DNA of 64,000 bases, from positions 41,194 to 105,193 of the forward strand of contig DFEK01000009.1 in NCBI GenBank assembly GCA_002368665.1, written 5' to 3'. Under the pieces are notes generated by a model that saw only the letters and a list, made by a program, of their open reading frames with translations, was not told the origin of the DNA and did not search any database. Of the stretch, positions 8,365 to 18,072 are shown in pieces. The number at the start of each line of letters is the position of its first letter. Position 1 is the first letter of the stretch. Made by a program: the position numbers and the translations under genes. This stretch comes from Lachnospiraceae bacterium UBA3804. Lineage in GTDB: Bacteria; Bacillota; Clostridia; Lachnospirales; Lachnospiraceae.

Positions 8365-9219
8365 ATGGAAAAAATCGCTGTCATGACAGACACCAATTCC
8401 AGCATCACAACCAAGGAAGCCAAAGAACTCGGCATTTATCTGGTACAGATGCCCTTTATCATCGATGATGAAGAATGCATCGAGGATGTAAACTGCACTT
8501 ACGATGAATTCTGCGAACGTCTGGATGCCGGTGCAACGGTTTCCACCGCACAGCCCGTTTTAGGGGATCTGCTTGATATGTGGGATGAGGTTTTAAAAAC
8601 TCATGATAAGATCCTCTATATTCCCATGTCCTCCGCTTTAAGCGGTTCCTGTGAAACCGCCACTGCAATGGCACAGGATTACGACGGAAGAGTTTTGGTT
8701 ATCGACAACAAACGAATCTCCATTTCCCAGCGCCGTTCCGTTCTGGATGCGCTTGTCATGATCAAACGCGGAATGAGTGCGGAAGACATCAAAACCTATT
8801 TGGTAAACGATTCCTTTAATTCCAGCATTTACTTAGCCGTAAACACCCTGGAACTCTTAAAGAAAAGCGGTCGTGTCACTGCTGCCGCCGCAACGATTGC
8901 CACAATCATGAACATCAAGCCCGTTCTGCAGATTCAGGGTGGAAAGCTCGATTCCTATGCCAAGGAACGTGGAATGAAAAAGGCCGAGAAGGTCATGCTC
9001 CGTGCCATCGAACAGGACCAGGAGAAGCGTTTCTCCCAGGGAAACAGCGTCATCTATGCCGCCTACTCCGGTAACCGGGCAGAAGGAGAAGAATGGTTAA
9101 AGACCGTTCAGGAGTATTTCCATGATCCGACGATCGAACTGTTCTGCCTTCCCATCAGTATCGTCTGCCATGTCAGCACAGGTGTACATGCGATTGGTAT
9201 CATGGGATATTTGAGCTAG
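8365..9219 (+). CDS. DegV family fatty-acid-binding protein
   Basis: 284 residues, the usual DegV length. The N-terminus KIAVMTDTNSSIT, the STAQPVLGDLLDMWDEV block, the SSALSGSCETA loop and the SGRVTAAAATIATIMNIKP segment are characteristic. DegV/FakB proteins bind a fatty acid in a deep pocket and, as FakB, present it to the FakA kinase for phosphorylation and entry into phospholipid synthesis. No fakA gene is nearby. The ATG is preceded by AAGGAG. The gene is monocistronic and converges on copA with a shared terminator. Confidence 0.9.
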   Translation: MEKIAVMTDTNSSITTKEAKELGIYLVQMPFIIDDEECIEDVNCTYDEFCERLDAGATVSTAQPVLGDLLDMWDEVLKTHDKILYIPMSSALSGSCETATAMAQDYDGRVLVIDNKRISISQRRSVLDALVMIKRGMSAEDIKTYLVNDSFNSSIYLAVNTLELLKKSGRVTAAAATIATIMNIKPVLQIQGGKLDSYAKERGMKKAEKVMLRAIEQDQEKRFSQGNSVIYAAYSGNRAEGEEWLKTVQEYFHDPTIELFCLPISIVCHVSTGVHAIGIMGYLS

Positions 9220-9284
9220 TTTTGATTCTATAATTGGAGACTCTGCTTAATCTTGAAAGAAGTTGTAGCACTAATTCATAAACT

Positions 9285-9325
9285 AAAAAAGCCCATTCCC
9301 CGATAGAAAGGAATGGGCTTTCTTT
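9285..9325. terminator. Bidirectional terminator between degV and copA
   Basis: AAAGCCCATTCC and GGAATGGGCTTT pair as a 12-bp stem, flanked by an A-run and a T-run, so it can end transcription from both convergent genes. Confidence 0.85.
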
Positions 9326-9338
9326 AACCATTTTGTAT

Positions 9339-9548
9339 CTATTCCAAACCGGTCAACTGATATCCGGTCTCTTCAACTACTTTCTTAAACTCTTCATCGG
9401 CAATCTCTTTGCTTAACGTAATTACCGCGCATTTCTCTTCATGGCTCACTTTGTTTACGGTAACACCGTCCATCTTTTCCAGAGCCTCGCGCATGTGCTT
9501 TTCGCACATCGGGCACATCATGCCTTCAATCTTCAATGTCTTTTCCAT
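9339..9548 (-). other. Candidate internally initiated CopZ-like copper chaperone (69 aa, in frame with copA)
   Basis: Within copA, ATG at 9548 is in frame and begins MEKTLKIEGMMCPMC, exactly the first residue of a complete heavy-metal domain. On the minus strand AAAGGAG precedes it by about nine bases, a stronger site than that of copA itself. A free 69-residue CopZ-type copper chaperone would result, in addition to full-length CopA. E. coli copA also makes a free chaperone from the same gene, by ribosomal frameshifting at the N-terminal domain. Here the mechanism would be internal initiation at the C-terminus. Expression is inferred, not shown. Confidence 0.5.
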
Positions 9549-11909
9549 GGTCTTTTTCTCCTTTTCTTTCCTTATGACATTTTTCTCGCGAACCGGTTGC
9601 GGGAACCGGATAAAATTCAGTCTCAGTGCATTGCTGACAACAAAGAAACTCGAGAAACTCATCGCCGCCGCACCGAACATCGGGTTTAACTGCCAGCCGA
9701 AAATCGGCTCAAAAGCACCGGCTGCAAGCGGAATACCGATAATGTTGTAGCAGAATGCCCAGAAGAGGTTCTCGTAAATGTTGTGGATGACTTTACGGCT
9801 TAAAAAGATACTGTTCGGCACATCCGAAATATCGCGTTTCATCAAAACGATTTCCGCTGCATCCATGGCGATGTCCGTACCGGTATGTACTGCAATGCCG
9901 ACATCCGCCGCGGTGAGTGCAGGCGCATCGTTGATGCCGTCGCCAACCATGACAACTTTCTTTCCCTTCGCCTGGAACTCTTTGATCTCATCCTGTTTGC
10001 CGCCGGGAAGCACATCCGCGATGACGTTCTTTATTCCGGCTTTGGCCGCAATGGCCCTGGCCGTACGCTCGTTGTCGCCGGAGAGCATAACCACTTCCAG
10101 TCCCATTTTCTTCATGCGCTCCACAGCCTCTTTCGCGTCGGCCTTTAAGGTATCCGCGATGGAGATGATTCCGTAGAAAGTTTTTTCGGATGCAAAAAAT
10201 ACGGGGGTTGCGCCGACATTGGTAATCTCAGTCAGCAGATTTGCCACCGTTTCGCCATCCAGTTTACGGCGAATATCCTCGGACAGAGGTCTCGACTGAA
10301 GATACTTTAAGTTTCCGCCGTAGAGAACTTCTCCGTGAACTTTTCCCTTCAGTCCGTTGCCCGGGAAGACTTCGAATTCTTCCGGCCTTGCTTCGGAGAG
10401 CAGATCGTTCTCTGCTTCAAACGCTTCCGTAATGGCTTTGGCCAGAGGATGCTCGCTTTCGGATTCAAGGATTCCCGCCTTCTTTAATAAAACTTCCGCG
10501 GAAGCATCCATCGGATAAAGCCCGGTTACCCTGGGCACGCCTTCCGTCAAGGTGCCTGTTTTATCGAGAACAACTACATTTGTCTTACCCGCCTTTTCCA
10601 AAACGGTTGCATTTTTATAAAGGATTCCGTTCTTCGCACCGACACCGCTTCCGACCATGATGGCAACGGGTGTGGCCAGTCCCAGTGCGCACGGACAACT
10701 GATGACCAAAACGGCAATGCCGTAGGTTATCGAGGCTTCCGCACTTGCACCGGTAAGTAAGTGAATCAGCATAACCACAAAGGCAATGACGATGACCACC
10801 GGAACGAAAACTCCGGCAACTTTGTCCGCAATCTTGGCAATCGGAGCCTTGGTCGCGGAGGCATCGTTTACCATACGGATAATCTGGGCAAAGGAGGTAT
10901 CCTCTCCGACCTTTCTCGCCTTGGCCAGAAGCACGCCGGTCTGGTTGATGGTTGCGGTATAAATGGTATCGCCCGCGGTTTTCTCCACGGGAATACTTTC
11001 TCCGGTAAGCGAAGATTCGTCCACGGCGCTTCCGCCATCAATAACCATACCGTCGGCCGGAACCTTCTCTCCGGGACGGACACGGAAGAGTTCTCCGACA
11101 ACCAGCGCGGAAGCGGGAATTTCCACTTCCATGCCGCCGCGAAGGACATGGGCCGTATCGGGTGCCATTTTCATCAGATTCTTTAACGCATCGGTGGTAC
11201 GTCCTTTGGAATAGGCCTCCAACATTTTTCCGACGGTGATTAAGGTCAGAATCATAGCTGCCGATTCGAAATAAAGACTGTGCAAAAGATCATGCGCCGC
11301 TTCGTGATTTCCCGCGGAAACCACATTGGTCATACGGATCAGTACAACGAAGCTCCAGAGGAAGGAAATTCCCGAGCCCATGGCCACAAGCGTGTCCATA
11401 TTGGGCGCGGAATGAATCACGCCCCTCACACCGCTGATAAAAAACTGCTTGTTGATCCACATGACAATAAAGGCCAGAACCATTTCCATAATGGCTATGG
11501 CAAGCGGATTATCGAAGAAGGGAGGCATGGGAAAATCCCACATCAGATGGCCCATGGTGATGTACATCAAAGGCAGCAGAAAACATGCGGAAGCAATCAG
11601 CCGGTTGCGGATGTATCTTGCCACCACACCGGGTTTATGGCGTTTGGCTTCAGACTCTTGGGAAGCAAACTCCTTACGCTCCCCCGGATTGCTCTTTCCA
11701 AACAGGGTCGATTTATCGGGAAAAGCGCCGTATCCGGCCTTCTCGACCGCCCGGATGATTTCTTCGGAAGTGGCGCTTCCTTTTACGGTCATGGAATTGG
11801 TCAGAAGATTAACGCTGACTTCTTCCACATTGGTCAGTTTTTTGACGGCATTTTCGACTCTCGCGGAACAGGCCGCGCAGCTCATGCCGGTAACACAATA
11901 TTTATCCAT
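9339..11909 (-). CDS. copA: Copper-translocating P1B-type ATPase with N- and C-terminal heavy-metal domains
   Basis: An 856-residue Cu+ exporter. An N-terminal heavy-metal-associated domain has MSCAAC (Cys11, Cys14). Membrane helices follow, then the actuator TGES, the transport motif SCPCALGLATP, the phosphorylation motif DKTGTLTEG and GDGINDAPAL. After the last helices, a basic linker (KEKEKK) leads to a second heavy-metal domain (residues 788-856) with MMCPMC. Most CopA proteins have no C-terminal metal domain; here it looks like a fused CopZ chaperone. A strong ribosome binding site sits inside the gene just before Met788 (see the separate entry). The ATG is preceded by a weak purine stretch (TCAGGA). 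A promoter and palindromic operator lie directly upstream. Confidence 0.95.
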   Translation of the reverse strand: MDKYCVTGMSCAACSARVENAVKKLTNVEEVSVNLLTNSMTVKGSATSEEIIRAVEKAGYGAFPDKSTLFGKSNPGERKEFASQESEAKRHKPGVVARYIRNRLIASACFLLPLMYITMGHLMWDFPMPPFFDNPLAIAIMEMVLAFIVMWINKQFFISGVRGVIHSAPNMDTLVAMGSGISFLWSFVVLIRMTNVVSAGNHEAAHDLLHSLYFESAAMILTLITVGKMLEAYSKGRTTDALKNLMKMAPDTAHVLRGGMEVEIPASALVVGELFRVRPGEKVPADGMVIDGGSAVDESSLTGESIPVEKTAGDTIYTATINQTGVLLAKARKVGEDTSFAQIIRMVNDASATKAPIAKIADKVAGVFVPVVIVIAFVVMLIHLLTGASAEASITYGIAVLVISCPCALGLATPVAIMVGSGVGAKNGILYKNATVLEKAGKTNVVVLDKTGTLTEGVPRVTGLYPMDASAEVLLKKAGILESESEHPLAKAITEAFEAENDLLSEARPEEFEVFPGNGLKGKVHGEVLYGGNLKYLQSRPLSEDIRRKLDGETVANLLTEITNVGATPVFFASEKTFYGIISIADTLKADAKEAVERMKKMGLEVVMLSGDNERTARAIAAKAGIKNVIADVLPGGKQDEIKEFQAKGKKVVMVGDGINDAPALTAADVGIAVHTGTDIAMDAAEIVLMKRDISDVPNSIFLSRKVIHNIYENLFWAFCYNIIGIPLAAGAFEPIFGWQLNPMFGAAAMSFSSFFVVSNALRLNFIRFPQPVREKNVIRKEKEKKTMEKTLKIEGMMCPMCEKHMREALEKMDGVTVNKVSHEEKCAVITLSKEIADEEFKKVVEETGYQLTGLE

Positions 11910-11928
11910 TGAATATCCTGATTTCTTT

Positions 11929-11975
11929 GTTAGATTTAACTAACTTATTATATCATCTTTAATCCAAATAGGCAA
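11929..11975 (-). promoter_or_regulatory. copA promoter with palindromic operator
   Basis: On the minus strand, TTGCCT (11970-11975) and TATAAT (11947-11952) are 17 bp apart. The inverted repeat GTTAG-ATTTAA-CTAAC (11929-11944) follows two bases after the -10, covering the expected transcription start. That position fits repression. The arms and 6-nt spacing equal those of the feo operator. Confidence 0.55.
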
Positions 11976-11998
11976 TTTTCTAAGGAAACGTTCATACT

Positions 11999-14218
11999 TT
12001 ACCTGCTCCTGGGATTTGCCGGACTGCCCTTCTTAACCGGTAAGCGAAGAATCCAAAGAAGGACACAACCGAACAATGTTACCAAACTAAGCCCGTCTGC
12101 CACAAGCCAGTCGGGCTTTTCTTTTACGCCTACATGAATCGTTCCGTGATAGCCACTAGGTACAACGATACCGATGCAGCCGTCGCTTCCGCTTTGAAGC
12201 TCATATTTGTTGCCGCCATCATCCCATGCCGTATATCCGGGGAATAAGAATAAAGGTACGCTGACCACCTGCGCGCAGATCGTATCGTTAACCACCTCCG
12301 CATCCAAATTGGATCCGGATTTATGTACAGCGTCTAAGTACGGCTGTCCAAGTAAAACATCCTCGAAAGGAATATTGTAAATATCGGTATTGATATCCAG
12401 ATAGTCTTTCGTGATGTAGCGACGGTTACGCATCTGCTCATCGTATACTCTTCTCGGATTGTCGCTTTGAACCAGTTTCTGCGCGGTAAAGAGCGCACCG
12501 ATCAAAATAACTGCTGCCGTAAGCATGGATACCGTCTGTACCCATTTTTCCTTCTCCACGCATTTCAGGCCGTAGCCAAGTGCAACGCATTCAAAGAGTG
12601 TTGCAAACGAAAGATAACGCCATGGAAACTGAATGACGCCGAAGAGTTTCACAAAAATCTTTCCGCCTTCTCTGACTAAATACCAAGGGAAAAGATTGGT
12701 GCAAAGAAACATATAAAGAACCGTAAGTGCCAGACTTAAGAAAAACATCTTCGCCTCATGCTCCTTGCGCTTCTTCCAGATCATCGGAACAATAAGGAGC
12801 AGCAAAACAAAAACGAAGCCGCAGGATAAGCCCATTGAAAGCGGCATTTCTCCACGAATACCGTGAATGATATCTTCCGTCACACCGTCGAATTCTCCGG
12901 TCGGGAAAAAGAGTTGGCTGACAAACAGTGCGTTCTCACCGATGTCGAAATTCGTCTCCGCACGCATATAATAGTTCAGTCCCATCGCCTGTTTCAGGGG
13001 CAGGATAAACCAAAGATTCAGAAGCACCGTGATCAAACCCGCAATCAAAAGATCAATCCAGGTTCTGTTACGGATAATCTTCTTGGCATATGTGAATAAA
13101 AGAATCATGCCGACGAATACCAGCATCAGACAGGATAACAGATGTGACTGCAAAATAGCGGTGAACGTAACTACCAAAAGCAGGATATTGCGTCTCTTCG
13201 TCGCAAAATCCTTCTTCTGTTCTCTGACCAGTCGCATAAATGCTGCAAGAAACAGCGGAAAAAACATCATTGCGAGCGCTTCACCGATCGCGTAACGATA
13301 GTGCACGGTCTCGATACGGTAAAATGCCAGCGTGTACAATGCGGAAATTAACACAGCCTTCTTTTTATCCTGAAACAGCGCATCGAAAGAAGCATAGGAA
13401 ATCAGTGCCGTTCCCAGATGAATGGCAAACAGCATGATCAGGAAAACCGCATGAATACTAAATCCCGCAAAGCGCAGGAATGCGGGTACATATAAGAACA
13501 GTTCAGGGTAATACTGGGGATTGGCATTTCCGTATCCGTAGAACGGTGTCGGAGCGACACGAACCGGAAATTGTCCGGAGAGAAGGGCATCTTTGATTCC
13601 CTCGATACGATATAAATGAAACGTAAGATCATGTCCGCCGGTTAAATATCCCGTATAAACGGGCAGTGCTGCGATCAGTCCGATAAGAACAGCCGCAAAA
13701 ATCCACTTGTCTTTGGTTTTGGCATACCAGACGGCGATCAGATTGGATACGATAAACAAAAGTCCCAAAGAAACGGCCAGCACTCTTAAATCGCTGTGAT
13801 TCTGAACGAATTCCACTCTGTCGACGGAAATGCTTTCTCCGTCAAATTCGGTCAGTTTCACCTGGAAATGAGAACAGGGCGCGGTCAAATACATATGCGC
13901 TTTCTGAACCGTATTTTCCGGAAGCAGATTTAAATCCCTGTCATAGTGGATCTGGCTGCAGGTACTGTCATCATCGGTGAATTCGTAATAATTGTTTCCG
14001 GTTGCGGCCGTATAGTAGAAGAAAACTTCATAGGAGCCGACGGGAAGTCCGTCCGTTAAACCGATATAATAATTCGTCTCCTGCATACTGTATGCATATT
14101 GGATCCGGCTTCCGTCAAGTGTAATCGTCCGGCAGGGTAACACAACGGAAAGCACTGAGATAAGTGCCACCAATGCTACCTGCGCTATGATAATTCCCAC
14201 TTTCAGCTTTGTTTTCAT
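11999..14218 (-). CDS. Large polytopic membrane protein, GT-C/YfhO-like
   Basis: About 739 residues with an N-terminal helix, an extracytoplasmic beta-rich segment (residues 30-150), then a dozen or so hydrophobic segments. The motif GHDLTFHLYRIEGIKDAL after the second helix and NANPQYYPELFLYVPA resemble the GT-C fold glycosyltransferase-like membrane proteins (YfhO and the 6-pyruvoyl-tetrahydropterin-synthase-related membrane family). These are thought to act on lipid-linked sugars or polymer modification; the substrate is unknown. The frame opens at 14287, but that would overlap the upstream gene. ATG at 14218 (MKTKLKVGII) follows the upstream stop by 16 bp and has GGAAAG upstream. It forms a two-gene unit with the CPBP protease. 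Confidence 0.7.
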   Translation of the reverse strand: MKTKLKVGIIIAQVALVALISVLSVVLPCRTITLDGSRIQYAYSMQETNYYIGLTDGLPVGSYEVFFYYTAATGNNYYEFTDDDSTCSQIHYDRDLNLLPENTVQKAHMYLTAPCSHFQVKLTEFDGESISVDRVEFVQNHSDLRVLAVSLGLLFIVSNLIAVWYAKTKDKWIFAAVLIGLIAALPVYTGYLTGGHDLTFHLYRIEGIKDALLSGQFPVRVAPTPFYGYGNANPQYYPELFLYVPAFLRFAGFSIHAVFLIMLFAIHLGTALISYASFDALFQDKKKAVLISALYTLAFYRIETVHYRYAIGEALAMMFFPLFLAAFMRLVREQKKDFATKRRNILLLVVTFTAILQSHLLSCLMLVFVGMILLFTYAKKIIRNRTWIDLLIAGLITVLLNLWFILPLKQAMGLNYYMRAETNFDIGENALFVSQLFFPTGEFDGVTEDIIHGIRGEMPLSMGLSCGFVFVLLLLIVPMIWKKRKEHEAKMFFLSLALTVLYMFLCTNLFPWYLVREGGKIFVKLFGVIQFPWRYLSFATLFECVALGYGLKCVEKEKWVQTVSMLTAAVILIGALFTAQKLVQSDNPRRVYDEQMRNRRYITKDYLDINTDIYNIPFEDVLLGQPYLDAVHKSGSNLDAEVVNDTICAQVVSVPLFLFPGYTAWDDGGNKYELQSGSDGCIGIVVPSGYHGTIHVGVKEKPDWLVADGLSLVTLFGCVLLWILRLPVKKGSPANPRSR

Positions 14219-14234
14219 TCTAAAGTCTTTCCGT

Positions 14235-15281
14235 TTATCCCAAGGATAACCTGACATAATACAGTACAAATACGGCAACCGCCACAAAGAAATAAACGGA
14301 CATACCGGGATTGATCAGTGCTACCCGGCTGCCCTGAAATACATCATGCTCCGCATATTCGAGACGGAACTTCTTCCTGAATAAAAGAATGATAAATACA
14401 ATCATTCCGGCGAGGCAGATTCCGCCGACCACATACATCCAGACGGTATAGGTCATAAGCTGCGGTTTAATCTGCGCGCTTAACGCTTCCATTTGCTGTT
14501 TCAGGGCCGCATCGCCGGTCTTGGCATATTCTTCCGTCATTTCCTCCAGAAGCGCTAAATTCTCTTTATTGGAAAATCCTGCCATAAAGAAAGACAATAC
14601 ATAATTAAACAGATTCATGATCATATGAAGCGCAATGACAACCCATACCTTTCCGGTACGAAGGTAAATAAAGGCAAGAAATCCGCCCATGATCAGTGCG
14701 TAGAAAAAGAGGGAAAAACTGCCCTGGAACAAAGCATACATGATCGCGGAAGTCAGAATGGCAGCCCACTCTCCGTATTTCGCCGTGCGATCGATCAATA
14801 CTTTACGGAAAACGATTTCCTCGACAATCGGAACCAAAAGGCCGAGAACCAGGATTCTTAGAAGAACGGATGAATCAAACGAAAGATTCTGCACCATTTC
14901 ACCGGTTGCCGCACTGACGCCCGTCATCTTCATCACGGTACGGTTTGCGACGGAACCGATCAAAGATCCGAATCCGTTAATTCCAAACAGAATCAGAACC
15001 GAAAGCAGGAACTTTCCAATGCCTATTTTATGCTGTTCGGGCACCTGTTTATCCATATTGCGATTCATAAGGAGAAACAGTCCAAACGCAATTCCATACA
15101 GAAAGATCATATCATTGAGAAACGAAAACGGTACCTTCCACTGCTCCACCGTTTCCGGACTTAAGAGTTTACGGAATGCAAAAGAAGAAAGGAGTTTTAA
15201 GATCGTTCCTCCCGCAAGAAAAGCTGCTGCCGCAAAGGCATATCGCTGATATGAAATTCGCATGTTGATTCTGTCTTCCAT
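14235..15281 (-). CDS. CPBP family intramembrane metalloprotease (second copy)
   Basis: 348 residues, polytopic. EEIVFRKVLIDRTAKYG gives the paired glutamates and Arg of CPBP motif 1, FFYALIMGGFLAFIYLRTG follows, and IALHMIMNLFN is the third motif. A motif-2 histidine equivalent is less clear than in the copy at 4162-5076. There is a helical extracytoplasmic or cytoplasmic insert with Glu/Lys-rich sequence around residue 240. It lies immediately upstream of the large membrane protein and may serve the same envelope process; that link is only inferred from adjacency. Alternative ATG at 15263 is possible, as neither start has a strong ribosome binding site. Confidence 0.82.
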   Translation of the reverse strand: MEDRINMRISYQRYAFAAAAFLAGGTILKLLSSFAFRKLLSPETVEQWKVPFSFLNDMIFLYGIAFGLFLLMNRNMDKQVPEQHKIGIGKFLLSVLILFGINGFGSLIGSVANRTVMKMTGVSAATGEMVQNLSFDSSVLLRILVLGLLVPIVEEIVFRKVLIDRTAKYGEWAAILTSAIMYALFQGSFSLFFYALIMGGFLAFIYLRTGKVWVVIALHMIMNLFNYVLSFFMAGFSNKENLALLEEMTEEYAKTGDAALKQQMEALSAQIKPQLMTYTVWMYVVGGICLAGMIVFIILLFRKKFRLEYAEHDVFQGSRVALINPGMSVYFFVAVAVFVLYYVRLSLG

Positions 15282-15310
15282 GACCTAATAATTATACTAT
15301 TGATTGACAA

Positions 15311-15356
15311 AAAAAGAAAGCCTGAGGGATCGCTCCGACAGGCCTTCCTTTTTTAA
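15311..15356 (-). terminator. Terminator of the feo operon
   Basis: On the minus strand an imperfect hairpin with outer arms GCCTG and CAGGC is followed by a run of T residues, directly after the feoB stop. Confidence 0.7.
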
Positions 15357-15365
15357 GGAATAGTA

Positions 15366-17798
15366 TTAAGCACGTTTGGTGGATTCTTTGTATTTTTTGA
15401 TAAAGAGCATGTAGATCATGCAAAGCAGTAATGCTGATGCCACGATGATTCCGATGACGTTGGCATTTCCGGTGAAAATCTGACCGAACTGCGTAATCAT
15501 TAGCGCAATCACATATGCAAAACCGCACTGCCATGCAATTGCAAACCATGTCCATTTGGCGTTGTTCATCTCTCTCTTGATTGCACCGATGGCTGCAAAG
15601 CAGGGGGCGCAAAGAAGGTTGAATACCAGGAAGGAGAATCCGGTAATTCCGGTAAAGGTCTGAGCCAGTACCTGATATACGGTCATGCCTTCCACACCGC
15701 CGTAGAGAACACCCATGGTTCCGACAATGTTTTCCTTTGCAACAAGACCCGTAATGGATGCAACGGCTGCCTGCCAGTTGCCCCATCCAAGCGGTACGAA
15801 GATCCATGCAAGCACTCCTCCGACCTTGCCCAAAATGGACATATCCACTTCATCCTCGGCAAGCATTCTGAAGCTTCCGTCCGCTACACCGAAATTAGAT
15901 AAGAACCAGATTACGATGGTGGACAGTAAAATGATCGTACCTGCCTTCTTGATAAAGGACCATCCACGCTCCCACATGGAACGAAGGACATTCTTTAATG
16001 TCGGCATATGATAAGCCGGGAGCTCCATAACGAAAGGAGCGGGTTCTCCGGAGAACATCTTGGTTTTCTTTAAAATGATACCGGAAATGATAATGGCTGC
16101 CATACCGATGAAATATGCACCGACGGAAACAAAAGGTGATCCGTTAAAGAGTGCACCCGCCATCATGGCGATGAAGGGAATCTTGGCACCACAGGGAATG
16201 AACGTTGTCGTCATGATCGTCATTCGTCTGTCTCTTTCGTTTTCAATCGTTCTGGATGCCATGATACCCGGAACACCGCAACCGGTTCCGACAAGCATCG
16301 GGATAAAGGACTTTCCGGAAAGGCCGAATTTACGGAAAATACGGTCTAAGACGAAGGCAATTCTTGCCATGTATCCGCAAGCCTCGAGGAATGCCAGCAG
16401 GAAGAATAATACAAGCATCTGCGGAACGAATCCGAGCACGGCTCCGACACCGGCGATAACACCGTCTAAGATCAGGCTTCTTAACCAATCCGCACAATTG
16501 ATCTTATCGAGCAATCCTTCTACAAGTACCGGAATACCGGGAACCCATACGCCATATGCTGCAGGGTCGGGCTCTTCGCCTTCATACTTTTCAAAGATAT
16601 CAACTGCATCCGTCAATTCGTCATATGTATAAGTAACATCTTCCGTGGAAAGGGTTTCCTCATCTTCCAGGGTATAATCCGCAGTGGCACCGGTCTCGAT
16701 CTCGGCATAAGAAGCTTTGATCGTTTCGACGTCGGATTCCTCATCCAGGCCGATGAATGCATCGATTACATTGGCTGCTTCGCCATACTCTTCGCTTGCC
16801 TCGTTATAAGCTTTTGAGCCGATGCCGAATAAGTGCCAGCCGTCTCCGAACAGTCCGTCGTTTGCCCAATCCGTCAGTTTGGTACCCGGTGCAAACGGTG
16901 CCATGGAAAGCATATATACCAGTGTCATGATAATGGCAAAAATCGGAAGTCCGAGCCAACGGTTGGTGACGATTTTATCGATCTTATCGGAAACCGTCAT
17001 TCCGGAAGTATTTTTCTTCTTGTAGCATGCCTTGATTACGGATGCGATGTAAACATATCTTTCGTTGGTGATAATGCTCTCCGCATCGTCGTCAAGTTCT
17101 TCCTCTGCCGCTGCGATGTCGTTCTCGATGTGATCGATCGTTTCCTTGGGAAGGTTTAACTGCTGCAGAACCTTCTCATCACGCTCGAAGATCTTAATGG
17201 CGTACCATCTTTGCTGTTCCTCGGGAAGGGAATGAACGGACACTTCCTCGATATGAGCCAGCGCATGTTCCACAGCGCCGCTGAAGGAATGCTGCGGAAT
17301 CGTTTTACTGCCTTTTGCAGCCTTGACAGCCTCTTCGGCAGCTTCCATTACGTTCTCGTTCTTCAATGCGGAAATTTCCACGATCTTGCAGCCAAGCTGT
17401 CTGGACAGCTCGTCAATACGGATTTCATCTCCGTTTTTGCGAACCACATCCATCATGTTGATGGCGATTACAACCGGAATACCGAGTTCGGTCAGCTGCG
17501 TGGTTAAATATAAGTTTCTCTCTAAGTTCGTGCCGTCAATGATGTTTAAAATCGCATCCGGACGTTCACCGATCAAATAATCTCTTGCAACCACTTCCTC
17601 CAAAGTGTAGGGAGAAAGGGAATAGATACCCGGAAGGTCGGTAATGGTTACATCATCATGTTTCTTTAATTTTCCTTCCTTCTTCTCTACCGTAACGCCG
17701 GGCCAGTTTCCCACAAACTGGTTCGATCCGGTAAGTGCGTTGAATAATGTTGTTTTTCCGCTGTTGGGATTACCGGCAAGTGCTATTCTGATACTCAT
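15366..17798 (-). CDS. feoB: Ferrous iron transporter FeoB
   Basis: 810 residues. The N-terminal G domain has GNPNSGKTTLFNALTG (G1), DLPGIYSL (G3) and INMMDV (G4-like), then the FeoB GDI helical region. The membrane part contains the paired Gate blocks (ACGYMARIAFVLDR and FIPMLVGTGCGVPG). An acidic insert of roughly 100 residues (about 320-425; rich in Asp and Glu, e.g. DYTLEDEETLSTEDVTYTYD) sits between the first and second membrane helices and is predicted to be outside the cell. FeoB imports Fe2+ under anoxic conditions. The start overlaps the feoA stop by 4 bp (ATGA), typical of translational coupling. Confidence 0.97.
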   Translation of the reverse strand: MSIRIALAGNPNSGKTTLFNALTGSNQFVGNWPGVTVEKKEGKLKKHDDVTITDLPGIYSLSPYTLEEVVARDYLIGERPDAILNIIDGTNLERNLYLTTQLTELGIPVVIAINMMDVVRKNGDEIRIDELSRQLGCKIVEISALKNENVMEAAEEAVKAAKGSKTIPQHSFSGAVEHALAHIEEVSVHSLPEEQQRWYAIKIFERDEKVLQQLNLPKETIDHIENDIAAAEEELDDDAESIITNERYVYIASVIKACYKKKNTSGMTVSDKIDKIVTNRWLGLPIFAIIMTLVYMLSMAPFAPGTKLTDWANDGLFGDGWHLFGIGSKAYNEASEEYGEAANVIDAFIGLDEESDVETIKASYAEIETGATADYTLEDEETLSTEDVTYTYDELTDAVDIFEKYEGEEPDPAAYGVWVPGIPVLVEGLLDKINCADWLRSLILDGVIAGVGAVLGFVPQMLVLFFLLAFLEACGYMARIAFVLDRIFRKFGLSGKSFIPMLVGTGCGVPGIMASRTIENERDRRMTIMTTTFIPCGAKIPFIAMMAGALFNGSPFVSVGAYFIGMAAIIISGIILKKTKMFSGEPAPFVMELPAYHMPTLKNVLRSMWERGWSFIKKAGTIILLSTIVIWFLSNFGVADGSFRMLAEDEVDMSILGKVGGVLAWIFVPLGWGNWQAAVASITGLVAKENIVGTMGVLYGGVEGMTVYQVLAQTFTGITGFSFLVFNLLCAPCFAAIGAIKREMNNAKWTWFAIAWQCGFAYVIALMITQFGQIFTGNANVIGIIVASALLLCMIYMLFIKKYKESTKRA

Positions 17799-18025
17799 AC
17801 TGTCTCCTCCACTTCCACCATCTCGGCGTCAGCCTTTCTGAGGCTTAACTCATAACCTCTGACGGTAACCTCAATCGGATCGCCCAAGGGAGCCACTTTT
17901 CTCACATACACCTCTACTCCTTTGGTGATTCCCATGTCCATGATCCGGCGCTTAATCGCACCTTCTCCGTGAAGTTTCACGACTTTCGCCACTTCCTTCA
18001 CTTTCACGTCTCTGAGTGTTTTCAT
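17795..18025 (-). CDS. feoA: FeoA domain protein (feoB-proximal)
   Basis: A 76-residue SH3-like FeoA protein: MKTLRDVKVKEVAKVVKL, then GAIKRRIMDMGITKGVEV and a C-terminal RGYELSLRKADAEMVEV strand. FeoA is a small cytoplasmic partner of FeoB and supports its activity. The frame extends to 18055, but ATG at 18025 is preceded by AGGAGG nine bases upstream and is the clear start. It is translationally coupled to feoB. Confidence 0.95.
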   Translation of the reverse strand: MKTLRDVKVKEVAKVVKLHGEGAIKRRIMDMGITKGVEVYVRKVAPLGDPIEVTVRGYELSLRKADAEMVEVEETV

Positions 18026-18072
18026 ACTTTTGCATCCTCCTGAATCTATCTGCATCGAATACCATTCGCAGA

